Shown here: piece after piece, positions 42,922-51,421 of the stretch
How positions within the stretch are numbered: position 1 is the stretch's first letter
How the letters are laid out: the number at the start of each line of letters is the position of its first letter
NCBI GenBank assembly: GCA_964460115.1
Contig: CAYWPR010000031.1
Location: 1-64,000, forward strand
Direction of reading: 5' to 3'
DNA from: JAEUJZ01 sp964460115
Lineage (GTDB): Bacteria > Myxococcota_A > Polyangia > Palsa-1104 > JAEUJZ01
Length of the DNA: 64,000 nt
Made by a program: the position numbers and the translations under genes
The notes under the pieces: model-generated
Seen by the model: the letters and a program-made list of their open reading frames with translations, nothing else
Databases searched by the model: none
What the model was told of the DNA's origin: nothing

Positions 42922-44829
42922 ATGTCGCACGCGCTGGACATGATCGGTCGGATTTTAGCTCGAACTTACCACGTCGAACGCTTACTAGGCGGCGGCGGAA
43001 TGGGGTCGGTCTATGCCGCGCGGCATGTGCGCACGGGCGGTCTTTGCGCCGTCAAACTTTTGCACCCAGAAACGGCAGCGGACGCCGAAATCTACAAGCG
43101 CTTTCAGGATGAGGCTCGTACGATCTCAGCCCTGCGGCATCCCCATATCGTTCAGGTCACGGATTTTGACCGCGACGATGATGGCACGCCATTTATCGTT
43201 ATGGAGATGCTAGAGGGCGAGGACCTTTATCAGCGCCTCTGCCGAGTCGGCAAGTTATCGCTCGAGCACGTCCTAGACATTGGCAGGCAAGTCGGCAGCG
43301 CCCTAAATGCCGCACACGAGAAAGGCATTATTCACCGCGATATCAAACCGCAGAATGTTTTTCTCGTGCGGCACGAGGTCGCCGACATGGTGACCGAGCT
43401 GGCCAAAGTCGTTGATTTTGGCATCTCGAAAATTCGCCGCCCGGGGCCGCAAGTGACTCGCGATATGACGATTTTGGGGACGCCGCAATTCATGTCGCCG
43501 GAGGGGGCACTTGGACAGAATTCCCAGATGGATGGGCGCGCCGATCAGTGGTCGCTGGGGGTGATCATGTATTTGGCCCTGTCCGGGCGACTGCCTTTTG
43601 ATGGCGAAAACCTGGTCGGGGTGCTGTACATGGTCGTGCATGAACAGCCGACGCCTTTGCAGCGGTTGGCGCCGGAGCTGCCGGCTCACGTGGTGGCGGC
43701 GATTGCGCGGGCCATGTCCAAAAATAAGGAAGATCGATTTCCGCGCATGGCTGACTTTGTGCGGGCGCTGATTGGACAAGCGCCGGGGCGTGGTCCCATT
43801 CGCGTGACCTCGGGAATGCCGCAGATACAAATCGACGGAATACGGCCGCCGGTTAGCCGTCCTGAAGCGTCCAGCGACGAAGAAATAACGAAATTGTCGC
43901 AAAATCCGGACGAACTTTTGGCTGCGCCGCCGCATGGCTTGCTCCTGACGCCAAGTTCGCCCACCGCGATGGAGTTGCCTTCGCCGTTGCAGACGGCTCC
44001 ATTGCCGCGGTCGCCAAGCAGCGAAACGCCGACCAGTCTTTCGATAAATCCTGACTTGGGCTTGGATCCCGACACTTTGTCGGACACCCCTTTTGAAGCG
44101 CGCACCGATATTGCCGATGCTGCGGCCAGCCTGGCCATGCCGCATGGGGCCCTGCCGTCGCCGCCGCTCGGAGTTCCGACCCAAGCCGTGGACGGCGTCA
44201 CCGGACCTGTGGACTTAAAAGAGCTTCCCACGCGCGTGGCCAGCTCGACTGGGGCCGATTCGCGCCGAGAGTCTTTTTCTGAGCATGCTTCGAAAGTCAC
44301 GTTGCCCCTGGACAACTTGCGACATACGCCGTCCGAGCCCTTTTTAAAACCGCCGTCCGGAGCGCAGCGCGCAATCGACAAATTGCTGGGGCGATTGCCG
44401 AGGCAAAAAGACTTCCTGCTGCCAAATGCTGCAATTCGAGGGATTTTGTCGCGGCGGTTTTTGGTTATTGCCGGTACCGCCATCGTGGTGTTTGGGCTCT
44501 TGTGGTTGCTGCTTTTGCGCAAGACGAGCCACCAAACAACCGTGGTGATGCCCAAAGTGACGGCGCTTCCGTCGCAAATCGCCGATGTGGTGGGTTTTCC
44601 TCCGCCGCTTGGTTCTATCGATGGCGGAATCGCCGACACAGCGATCATTGTGGATGCTGGCAGCGAAAAACTCGAAAGGCCCGAAAAACTCGACAAAAAC
44701 AATACGAATGAGCCTGCCAGTCCGGTTCTGCCCGTGCCAAGCCAGCTACCTGCGCCCGGCAAAAAATTTATCAAGCGGCCGGCCCTAAGGCCAGCAATCG
44801 GCGGCAAGCCCAAACCGCGAGTTTTTTAG
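42922..44829 (+). CDS. Membrane-anchored Ser/Thr protein kinase
   Basis: A eukaryotic-type kinase of the PknB/Pkn class with the kinase domain at the N-terminus (about residues 12-280). The Gly loop is LLGGGGMGSVYAAR (residues 21-34), the ATP-binding Lys is in LCAVKLL (K45), and the catalytic loop HRDIKPQNVFLV and DFG motif VVDFGIS are intact, as is the GTPQFMSPEGALG activation segment. A Pro/Ser/Thr-rich linker of about 230 residues precedes one transmembrane helix (about 514-533, VIAGTAIVVFGLLWLLLL). About 100 residues rich in Pro, Lys and Val lie beyond it, probably periplasmic. No known sensor domain is visible there. The kinase should phosphorylate cytoplasmic partners; targets unknown. 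Confidence 0.92.
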   Translation: MSHALDMIGRILARTYHVERLLGGGGMGSVYAARHVRTGGLCAVKLLHPETAADAEIYKRFQDEARTISALRHPHIVQVTDFDRDDDGTPFIVMEMLEGEDLYQRLCRVGKLSLEHVLDIGRQVGSALNAAHEKGIIHRDIKPQNVFLVRHEVADMVTELAKVVDFGISKIRRPGPQVTRDMTILGTPQFMSPEGALGQNSQMDGRADQWSLGVIMYLALSGRLPFDGENLVGVLYMVVHEQPTPLQRLAPELPAHVVAAIARAMSKNKEDRFPRMADFVRALIGQAPGRGPIRVTSGMPQIQIDGIRPPVSRPEASSDEEITKLSQNPDELLAAPPHGLLLTPSSPTAMELPSPLQTAPLPRSPSSETPTSLSINPDLGLDPDTLSDTPFEARTDIADAAASLAMPHGALPSPPLGVPTQAVDGVTGPVDLKELPTRVASSTGADSRRESFSEHASKVTLPLDNLRHTPSEPFLKPPSGAQRAIDKLLGRLPRQKDFLLPNAAIRGILSRRFLVIAGTAIVVFGLLWLLLLRKTSHQTTVVMPKVTALPSQIADVVGFPPPLGSIDGGIADTAIIVDAGSEKLERPEKLDKNNTNEPASPVLPVPSQLPAPGKKFIKRPALRPAIGGKPKPRVF

Positions 44830-45094
44830 AACATGTCTGAAGGGGCCCAAAAAGACTCTTGAAAAGTTTTAGCCGCCTGGCATTTGGACCGTTTCCGCCG
44901 GCCCCTTGCATAAAAGAGTAGAGTCAGATAGCATTTGCGGTCAGCGCCATCGTCAAATCGAGGGTATCGTCGCTTAGATCATCGCCCGGCTCAGATCCAT
45001 GCCGACCATGTCTACTCTATTGGCACCGCGCCCTTTGTATCCTTTCTTGTTAACTATGAATAGGCAGTAGGCCACTAAACCAGGAGCATAGCGA
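44830..45094. other. Intergenic region before the Fic-like gene
   Basis: About 265 bases lie between the kinase stop and the Fic-like start. I find no gene, RNA or clear terminator hairpin. AGGAG upstream of 45095 is the ribosome-binding site of the next gene. A TTGGCACCG-like stretch near 45018 was considered as a sigma54 site and rejected. Confidence 0.55.
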
Positions 45095-45883
45095 ATGGAG
45101 GAGAGCCGATTTTTCGAGCTGGATACCAAACTGGAGATGCTGCGACATCGCCGAAGTGGCGAAGATCCGCGCGCCATGGACGCGTTTCACGAAAAGCTCG
45201 ATATCGGATGGGTTTACCACGATAACGCTCTTGAAGGCGTGGTTCTTTCCTACCACGAGATCAAGGATGCCCTAGATCGCAAAATCATCTCTGATGTCAG
45301 CTTGGTATCTCTGTATGAAGACATTCGCAACCACAAGGTTGCCATCGATTTTGTCAAAGAACTGGCGCAGGCGCAGTCCGGTCAGCGCAAGAAGCGTGGT
45401 CTTATCACCGTCGAACTGATCAAGCAAATTCACGAGACTTTGACTCCCGAAGACAAGTCCAAGGGCAGTCCCTATCGCAAGGACAATCCGCTGCATCGGG
45501 CCTACTTTCACGAAATCTCGCCGCCCGACAAGATTCCGCTGCGCATTCGCAAGCTATGCGAGTGGCTGGATGACGAAGAAACCGAGGCCTTGCATCCGCT
45601 GGCGCGCGCCGCCGGAGTTCACTTCCGCTTGATGGCCATTTATCCATGGACCAAAAACAGCGGCAAAGTGGCGCGCTTGCTCATGAATCTTTTGCTGATG
45701 CGCGATGGTTATCCCCCCGCGGTTCTGCACAGCATCGAGCGTCAGCGTTACTATGACAGCCTGCGGGCCGAAAACGGGTATCTGGCCTCGCTTATCGTCG
45801 AGGCGCTAAATACCTACGCCGCGACTTGCGCCCGCTTTCTGGACGAGCTTGCCGAAGTGCGTCGTTCGCGGGTCGCCTCATGA
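45095..45883 (+). CDS. Fic-domain protein with degenerate active-site motif
   Basis: Fic enzymes transfer AMP or related groups to proteins using the motif His-Pro-Phe-x-Asp-Gly-Asn-Gly-Arg-x2-Arg. The 262-residue product has the Fic fold's surroundings: the upstream helix VHFRLMAI, the motif region and RLLMNLLLMRDGYPPAVL behind it. However, the motif itself reads Tyr183-Pro-Trp-Thr-Lys-Asn-Ser-Gly-Lys-Val-Ala-Arg194, losing the catalytic His, Asp-Gly-Asn and first Arg. Near the N-terminus YHDNALEGVVLS resembles the inhibitory helix (Ser/Thr-x3-Glu-Gly/Asn) of class II Fic proteins, also altered. The catalytic activity therefore looks lost or changed. AGGAG is nine bases before the ATG. The gene converges on a MscS channel gene. 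Confidence 0.85.
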   Translation: MEESRFFELDTKLEMLRHRRSGEDPRAMDAFHEKLDIGWVYHDNALEGVVLSYHEIKDALDRKIISDVSLVSLYEDIRNHKVAIDFVKELAQAQSGQRKKRGLITVELIKQIHETLTPEDKSKGSPYRKDNPLHRAYFHEISPPDKIPLRIRKLCEWLDDEETEALHPLARAAGVHFRLMAIYPWTKNSGKVARLLMNLLLMRDGYPPAVLHSIERQRYYDSLRAENGYLASLIVEALNTYAATCARFLDELAEVRRSRVAS

Positions 45884-45902
45884 AGTTCATGAAGTCATGA
45901 AG
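45878..45902. repeat. Triplicate TCATGAAG over two convergent stop codons
   Basis: TCATGAAG occurs three times in a row (45878, 45887 and 45895), the first two separated by one T. Each unit contains the palindrome TCATGA, which gives a TGA stop on either strand; the Fic gene stops in the first copy and the MscS gene in the third. Confidence 0.7.
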
Positions 45903-47100
45903 GCTTGATCGCGGGCGAAAGTAGGGCTTGTACGTGGCGCAGGCTGCCCCGTCGTAGCATGTCTTCGATAACCGGCACGTCGGAACCGCGCGGCAGCCAA
46001 AGAATCAGCGATAGCTCTACTTTCTCGCTGATGCTAAGTAGCTGTACCTGCGGTGTGACGCTCGGCGGGTCTTGACGGGTCAGTACAGCCGCTTCTTCCA
46101 GCATCGCTTGCGACAACTTGTCAACGTCGGTGCCGACCGGCACGACGACGCGGACTTCGGCGCGGACCAGGGTTTCGGTGGAATAGTTGATCAGCCGACT
46201 GGATACCAGATCGGCATTTGGCACCACGAGCAAGCTGCCGTCAGCCAGTCGAATGTGCGTCGAACGCATACCGCTTTCAATCACTTCGCCGCAGTCACCG
46301 CTGGGCAGTTTGATGCGGTCGCCCGGCCGAAACGGATGATCAACGGCCAAAACCAGCCCGGCAATGATGTTTGACAATGCCTGCTGTGCCGCCAGGCCAA
46401 TGGCCAGCGAAGTGACGCCAAAGGCGGCGACCACCGAGCTGACATTTTGCCCAAAATGATCCAGCACCAAAATGATGCCCACGAGCCAAACCATAAGCGC
46501 GCCCAAGCGCTGAACCAGCGGCACCAGCGCATGCGTACCGGCTGGGCCGCTGCTTCGCGCCAAGGCAGATTTGGGCTTCGGCTCGATCTCCTCGGGCGAA
46601 ACCGCCAAGTCCAGCGAGGGGCGTAGCACGCGATCCAAAAGCAAGCGCAGCAGCCGGACGCCGCCGCGCATGGCGACTACCGCCGAAAGCACAAACAAGG
46701 TTCCGGCCACCCAGCGCACCGGCCCATGTTGCGCCGGCCAGGCATCTTCGATGGTGTCGGACAGTCCCGCTAGCAACACCATCCAGCGCAGGGTAGGGGT
46801 TGCAACTTCCAGCAAGGACGCTGCCAGCTTATTGCCGCTGCGCGCCGCCCAAAGTCCCAGGCGGCGGCACATCCAGCCCGCCAGCCATGCTGCTAGAACC
46901 GTCAGCAGCAATGAAATAAGCACACGCAAGGCCGCTACCAGGCTGGGATCGCCAGGCAAATAACGGATAAGAAACTGATCGAGCCAGTGGCTAAAGCTTT
47001 CGACCGGTGTTTCCAGACCCAGCAATGTATACCTACCACCGGTCAGTGGCACGGTGGTAGGGGCGGTGGGCGCAGCGATCATCAGAAAAACCTCGTCCAC
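45895..47100 (-). CDS. MscS-family mechanosensitive channel
   Basis: The 401-residue membrane protein releases solutes under hypo-osmotic stress. It has four to five predicted transmembrane helices; the last, pore-lining one continues into the family core FGVTSLAIGLAAQQALSNIIAG and HPFRPGDRIKLPSGDCGEVIESG. The cytosolic beta domain follows (TLVRAEVRVVVPVGTDVDKL), ending in a helical tail. The N-terminal 60 residues before the first full helix contain a hydrophilic stretch, as in larger MscS-like channels such as YbdG or Ynal types. It is transcribed alone, convergent with the Fic-like gene and behind an aminotransferase by about 65 bases. Confidence 0.92.
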   Translation of the reverse strand: MDEVFLMIAAPTAPTTVPLTGGRYTLLGLETPVESFSHWLDQFLIRYLPGDPSLVAALRVLISLLLTVLAAWLAGWMCRRLGLWAARSGNKLAASLLEVATPTLRWMVLLAGLSDTIEDAWPAQHGPVRWVAGTLFVLSAVVAMRGGVRLLRLLLDRVLRPSLDLAVSPEEIEPKPKSALARSSGPAGTHALVPLVQRLGALMVWLVGIILVLDHFGQNVSSVVAAFGVTSLAIGLAAQQALSNIIAGLVLAVDHPFRPGDRIKLPSGDCGEVIESGMRSTHIRLADGSLLVVPNADLVSSRLINYSTETLVRAEVRVVVPVGTDVDKLSQAMLEEAAVLTRQDPPSVTPQVQLLSISEKVELSLILWLPRGSDVPVIEDMLRRGSLRHVQALLSPAIKPS

Positions 47101-47165
47101 TAAGGTTGTTCGCGAAGGCGACCAACCTCAAGAAAAACGAAACTTGAATTACAAAAATTCGCTGC

Positions 47166-48611
47166 TTAGATGCTTTGCGCTTCGTTTTTTAGCGCCAATA
47201 ATGCGGCTTCCAGGCGCGGCAGGGTTTCGCGAATTTCGTCTGGGCTGACGGCGCCTACCGATAGCCGCATCCAACCGGTTTCGCTGAGCATCCCAAATGC
47301 CTGAAACGGCACCACCGCCATTCCAGCCGCTTCTAGCAGGTAGCTGCGAATGTCTTCATTGCTGGCCACCGCCCGTCCGTCCGGTCGAGTGCGCCCATGC
47401 AAAGAGAACTGCACCGACAAATAAATGGCGCCTTGCGGAGGAATGGCGCGCACCGGCAAGCCACGCTTTTGCATGGCCTGAATCCCTTCATAAAGTAGAT
47501 CGAGGCGCTCTTGCACCTTGCTCGTCATCACTTGATGAAACGCCGCCATGCCGTCTAGATCGCGCAGTACCTCGGCAGCGGCAACCTGCTCGGGCCGCGG
47601 AGCCCAGGCCCCGACATGCCCAAGAATGTCGCGCATGCGTGCGGTGATATACGGCGGCGCCACGGCCCATCCGACTCGCAGCCCGGTGGCGCACAGTGAC
47701 TTGCTGATGGCATCGACAAAGACCGTGTAGGCGGCCATTTCGGGCAAAAGTTCCAGCGGTGTATGGTGGCGCGTACCGCCGAAGGTCAGCATGAAATAGA
47801 CTTGATCGTAAAGCAGGTACAACGGCCGCGACGAAGTGCGTGCCCGTTGCCGATTTTCATCAAGAACCATTTGGCAGATGCGGCGCAGCTCAGCTTCGCA
47901 AATCACCGTCCCAGTGGGATTTAGGGGGCTATTGAGGCAAAGCATCCGCGCGCCGGGCAAAAGCGGCGCCAGCGTGTCGGCAGTCGGCATGAAGCCATCC
48001 TCCGGCCGCGTCGGGCACTCCACTGGAACCCCTTCACAAAGATGGATGTAGTGATTGTTGTTCCAGGACGGCGTGGGATAGACCACTCGATCGCCGCGCT
48101 CGACAAGGGCGCGATAGGCCGCATAAATGGCCGGTCGGGCCCCTCCCGAGATGACGACGCTGTCAACCGGATATTGCAGACCCAGGGCGCGGCGATAAAA
48201 CTCCGTGACTGCTTCGCGGGTCTTTTGCATGCCATCCGAGGGTGGATAGTTGGTTTCGCGGTTCTCGTAGGCCCGGTTGATGGCGCTTTGCAAAAGTTCG
48301 GGGATGGGAAATTCTTTCGGCAAGAAATCGCCCACCGTCAAATTGCATACCTTGTGCCCTTGCGCCTGCAAGGCGCGCACGCTGGCGGCAATTTTCAAAA
48401 TCTCCGAACCGACTAGATGAAGCGCTACCCGCGACAAACCGTTGCGCGCGGCGGCTTCGCCAGCCTCGCCTAGCGGCATGTATGCGGAACAGTTGAGGGC
48501 AGGTGCGGCCGTCAAAGAACCAGCCGGTCCACATCCAATATCTGCTTTCATTTGGCGAATCATAAAGAAGTTTTGCAGCGGCGTCACCTGTGCGCGGCCG
48601 GCTTGAGCCAT
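47166..48611 (-). CDS. PLP-dependent class I/II aminotransferase
   Basis: A fold-type I aminotransferase of about 430-480 residues. Features are the N-terminal LHLVGSEILKIAASV, TVGDFLPKEFPIPELL, the aromatic/Asn region NSPLNPTGTVICEAEL, YDQVYFMLTFGG and the Schiff-base Lys in DAISKSLCATGLRVGW, followed by GAIYLSVQF and the Arg region WMRLSVGAV. Substrate is unclear (aspartate, aromatic or branched-chain side). The start is uncertain: ATG 48611 is first but ATG 48563 or 48551 may be used, as homologues begin near residue 60. The most upstream start would overlap the divergent kinase gene by two bases. Confidence 0.88.
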   Translation of the reverse strand: MAQAGRAQVTPLQNFFMIRQMKADIGCGPAGSLTAAPALNCSAYMPLGEAGEAAARNGLSRVALHLVGSEILKIAASVRALQAQGHKVCNLTVGDFLPKEFPIPELLQSAINRAYENRETNYPPSDGMQKTREAVTEFYRRALGLQYPVDSVVISGGARPAIYAAYRALVERGDRVVYPTPSWNNNHYIHLCEGVPVECPTRPEDGFMPTADTLAPLLPGARMLCLNSPLNPTGTVICEAELRRICQMVLDENRQRARTSSRPLYLLYDQVYFMLTFGGTRHHTPLELLPEMAAYTVFVDAISKSLCATGLRVGWAVAPPYITARMRDILGHVGAWAPRPEQVAAAEVLRDLDGMAAFHQVMTSKVQERLDLLYEGIQAMQKRGLPVRAIPPQGAIYLSVQFSLHGRTRPDGRAVASNEDIRSYLLEAAGMAVVPFQAFGMLSETGWMRLSVGAVSPDEIRETLPRLEAALLALKNEAQSI

Positions 48612-48702
48612 GCTGCAAGGTTTGAAAAAGCGGGCTTGCCGCCAGGGGGCGGTGTTGTGCCAAGCTGTTGTCGTGCCCGAAGTAAAAAGCAGGCAACCCG
48701 AA

Positions 48703-50259
48703 ATGCTGCCTGGGGCGTCTCCTCTTACCTCGCCCCACGACGCGCAACGCGCATTATTTCCGCAACGTTTTCGTCAGATGTGTGTTTTTGGAGTGATTTT
48801 GGTCTGCGCTTTTTATGTCATCGATATTTTTTATCCGTGGCCCAAAGAGGTCACCATGGGGCCGCGGCAATTTTTTGGCCTGCGGGCGCTGTGGGTGGCT
48901 GGGTACCTGATGCTGCTTGCCACCTCATATGCCGAGGATTTGGATTTTCGCTGGCAGGTTCTGCGCGATGGCTTGCTCACGGCGCTAAGCTCCGGCTGCA
49001 TCGGCGTTTTGTGTGCGCAGACGGGAAGAATGACCAGCCCCTACATTGGCCTACTTATAGTGGTCATGCTGGCCCGTTTTGTTTTGATGCCGGGGGCCTT
49101 TTGGCGCGTCGCTCCGGTGTCGCTGTTTATGCTGCTCGTCTTTTTGCTATGCACCTGCCTGTGGGCCTCGCCCTATCCACGGCCGGGATTTTTCGGCATG
49201 AAGGGCCTGACGACGCTGGCTTTTATCATCGGCGCCATGGTTCCCGGCCTAGTCGGCGCCAACGCCGCGGATCGGCTGGCTTTGGGGCTGGCCACGGCTC
49301 GGCTCATGGGGCGTTATCGTTTGGTAAGGCGGCTCGGCTCGGGCGGCATGGGCGAGGTGCACCTGGCCTATCACGCTTCGCTGCGCCGGCCTTGCGCGGT
49401 CAAAATACTCAAAGCCGGGCTGGGCGATTCTTTGGCCATCGCGCGTTTTGAACGCGAGGCCGATGCCGCAAGCCGGCTGCGTCATCCCAACACCATCGCC
49501 GTTTTTGATTTCGGTCGTACCGAAGCCGGCCAGCCTTATTACGTCATGGAATTTTTGGCGGGATGCGACATTGGGCAACTCGTGCGGCGCGATGGTCCGC
49601 TGTCGCCAGAGCGGGCGGTTTACTTGCTAGAACAAGCCGCCGGATCGCTTGCCGAGGCTCATGCGCTGGGCATGATTCATCGCGATATCAAACCCGGCAA
49701 TTTGTTTGTAACGACGATGGGTGGCGTCGGCGACTTCATCAAAGTTTTGGATTTTGGACTGGTCAAAGGGGTGGACCTGGGGCCGGATTTAACCCGCCCC
49801 GACGCTTTTATGGGAACTCCGCGCTATATGGCGCCCGAAGCGCTGTGCGGCCAAAAAGTGGACTGCCGCGTCGACGTCTATGCGCTTGGCTGCGTGGCCT
49901 ACTTCATGCTGTGCGGCGATCCTCCTTTTTCTTCCGGCGATGCCTACCTGGACATTTATCGCCAAATTCACGATCCGCCGCCGCCCATCGATTCTCGTCG
50001 CGATCCGACCCTGCAAAAACCATCGCCAGAGCTCGTGGCGATAGTCTTGCGGTGTTTAGAAAAAGAGAAAAGCCAGCGTTTCAGCAGCGCCGCCGAAATG
50101 CAAATTGCGCTGGAGCATACTCCGGAACATGGCAAATGGCGGCCTCCTCCGGCTGCTCCCTCGCTGGATGAACAAGCCGAACTGGCGCCGACCGATCCCC
50201 TGCCGCATGCTGCAATCGCCGGTACAGATTCGCTTATCGGCAAGCCCAATGCCTCTTAG
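48703..50259 (+). CDS. Polytopic membrane Ser/Thr protein kinase
   Basis: Here the order is reversed relative to the first kinase: about six transmembrane helices come first (residues roughly 15-200, for example VFGVILVCAFYVIDIFY, YIGLLIVVMLARFVLMPGAF and LFMLLVFLLCTCLWA), then a kinase domain from about residue 205. The kinase shows YRLVRRLGSGGMGEVHLAY, CAVKILKAG, HRDIKPGNLFV, VLDFGLVKGV and GTPRYMAPEALC, all intact. The Ala/Pro tail after the kinase is short. ATG 48703 is preferred; an upstream ATG at 48610 would put the start inside the divergent gene. The sensing part may be the membrane domain, but no ligand motif is seen. Confidence 0.88.
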   Translation: MLPGASPLTSPHDAQRALFPQRFRQMCVFGVILVCAFYVIDIFYPWPKEVTMGPRQFFGLRALWVAGYLMLLATSYAEDLDFRWQVLRDGLLTALSSGCIGVLCAQTGRMTSPYIGLLIVVMLARFVLMPGAFWRVAPVSLFMLLVFLLCTCLWASPYPRPGFFGMKGLTTLAFIIGAMVPGLVGANAADRLALGLATARLMGRYRLVRRLGSGGMGEVHLAYHASLRRPCAVKILKAGLGDSLAIARFEREADAASRLRHPNTIAVFDFGRTEAGQPYYVMEFLAGCDIGQLVRRDGPLSPERAVYLLEQAAGSLAEAHALGMIHRDIKPGNLFVTTMGGVGDFIKVLDFGLVKGVDLGPDLTRPDAFMGTPRYMAPEALCGQKVDCRVDVYALGCVAYFMLCGDPPFSSGDAYLDIYRQIHDPPPPIDSRRDPTLQKPSPELVAIVLRCLEKEKSQRFSSAAEMQIALEHTPEHGKWRPPPAAPSLDEQAELAPTDPLPHAAIAGTDSLIGKPNAS

Positions 50260-50270
50260 AAGTTGAGATG

Positions 50271-50291
50271 CAAGCGGCTTGCCAGCGCTTG
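50271..50291 (+). terminator. Short hairpin after the membrane kinase
   Basis: CAAGCG (50271-50276) pairs with CGCTTG (50286-50291) across a nine-base loop, about 12 bases after the kinase stop codon and just before a new promoter. Without a T tract it could be a weak terminator or part of the promoter region. Confidence 0.35.
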
Positions 50292-50317
50292 AGTCAAATA
50301 GGGTATTGTCTTAATAT
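50289..50317 (+). promoter_or_regulatory. Sigma70-type promoter, near-leaderless
   Basis: TTGAGT (50289-50294), a 17-base spacer and TAATAT (50312-50317) form a good promoter whose expected start (about 50323-50325) coincides with the ATG at 50324 of the following lipoprotein gene. There is no room for a separate Shine-Dalgarno site. Confidence 0.65.
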
Positions 50318-50323
50318 AAGGTA

Positions 50324-51364
50324 ATGAAATTCACTAAAATTATATGTTTTCTGTGGACTTTGTGCTTTCTGTTTTTGACCGCATGCAAGGATCAAGGAAC
50401 TCCGCCATCAAGCACCGTCCGTGTGACGGTCATTGGACCTGGAACAGTGACTTCTGCACCCGCGGGGATTTCTTGTAGCGGTACATGTACGGCATCTTTT
50501 GCAAAAGGAAGCCTGCTGCGCATTAGCGCGCAGCCCCAGACCATGGCCAAAGTTGAAAAATGGAATGGAACGCAATGCGCCGCCAATGAAGCGGAGCAGT
50601 GCTTTTTTGTAGTTCCTGAGGAGGAAACCCAGCTTGTCATTACGTTTGCCGCAATTTCGCCAAGCTGCACCGACGGAGTTAGAAACGGAACCGAGATCGA
50701 TGTGGACTGCGGCGGCTCATGCGGAGCTTGTGGCCTAGACCAGATTTGTTCGCGCAATGCCGACTGTCAAAGCAATATCTGCTTGCTCGGGACCTGTTCC
50801 AATTGTCCGATTGATCAGAACTTGATCTTCAACGGGGATGCCGAAGTCGGCGTCGCCGCAACGGCGCAAGGGCAAGTCGTCCAGATTCCGGGATGGCAAA
50901 ATACAGACGGCTTTACCGTGTATCCCTATGGGCTGCCCACCGGATTTCCGGCGCCTGGCGACCCCGGCGCCGCCCAAGGCGGAAGCAATTTCTTTGCTGG
51001 GGGCAATTCCGTGACTTCGTCGGCGACTACGTCGATCGACCTATGCCGCTGCTCTAAGGTATTCGAGCGGCAACCGGTCAAACTCACTGTCGCAGCCTTG
51101 CTCGGCGGCTCGGCCACACAAGATGACAACATTCGAATCATCTTCGACTTCAAGCAAGGCAGTAACCAGCTTGGGCAGTTGCAGCTAGGCCCGATTTTGG
51201 CCGCCAATCGCGGAAACATCACGGGGCTTTTTCCGCAAAATGCAAGCACCGATGTGCCCCAAAATACGTGCAGTCTAGATATCACGATGATTGCGACTCG
51301 GACGGCCGGAACGTCCAACGATGGGTACGCCGACAATGTAAGCGCCACGTTGTCACTTCCCTAA
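50324..51364 (+). CDS. Cys-rich lipoprotein with InlB-B-type and DCGG motifs
   Basis: A lipoprotein signal peptide (MKFTKIICFLWTLCFLFLTAC, lipobox Leu-Thr-Ala-Cys) starts the protein. The first domain (residues 30-110) resembles the Cys-stapled beta-repeat SxAxGISCSGTCTASFAKG type known in bacterial surface proteins. Then comes SCTDGVRNGTEIDVDCGG followed by CGACGLDQICSRNADCQSN, the Cys-rich motif common in Myxococcota secreted proteins. A third, beta-sandwich-like domain (NLIFNGDAEVG through the end) lacks recognisable motifs. Ten or more cysteines suggest an oxidising exported site. It is the first of three plus-strand envelope genes. Its start coincides with the predicted transcript start, so translation may be leaderless. 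Confidence 0.85.
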   Translation: MKFTKIICFLWTLCFLFLTACKDQGTPPSSTVRVTVIGPGTVTSAPAGISCSGTCTASFAKGSLLRISAQPQTMAKVEKWNGTQCAANEAEQCFFVVPEEETQLVITFAAISPSCTDGVRNGTEIDVDCGGSCGACGLDQICSRNADCQSNICLLGTCSNCPIDQNLIFNGDAEVGVAATAQGQVVQIPGWQNTDGFTVYPYGLPTGFPAPGDPGAAQGGSNFFAGGNSVTSSATTSIDLCRCSKVFERQPVKLTVAALLGGSATQDDNIRIIFDFKQGSNQLGQLQLGPILAANRGNITGLFPQNASTDVPQNTCSLDITMIATRTAGTSNDGYADNVSATLSLP

Positions 51365-51381
51365 GCAAGCGTTTGTTTCTG

Positions 51382-51408
51382 CCGGCAGAGTGCAAATCGC
51401 TCTGTCGG
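51382..51408 (+). promoter_or_regulatory. Intercistronic hairpin overlapping the next ribosome-binding site
   Basis: A 9-bp stem (51382-51390 with 51400-51408, one G-T pair) with a nine-base loop ends in the first GG of the GGAGG (51407-51411) that serves the gene at 51422. It could adjust translation of that gene or weakly end the upstream transcript. Confidence 0.4.
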
Positions 51409-51421
51409 AGGAGAGAATTCG

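Noticed and set aside
45018..45037. TTGGCACCG stretch as a sigma54 promoter before the Fic-like gene
   Set aside because: The GG and the following dinucleotide are not separated by the required ten bases ending in GC, so the -12 element is missing.
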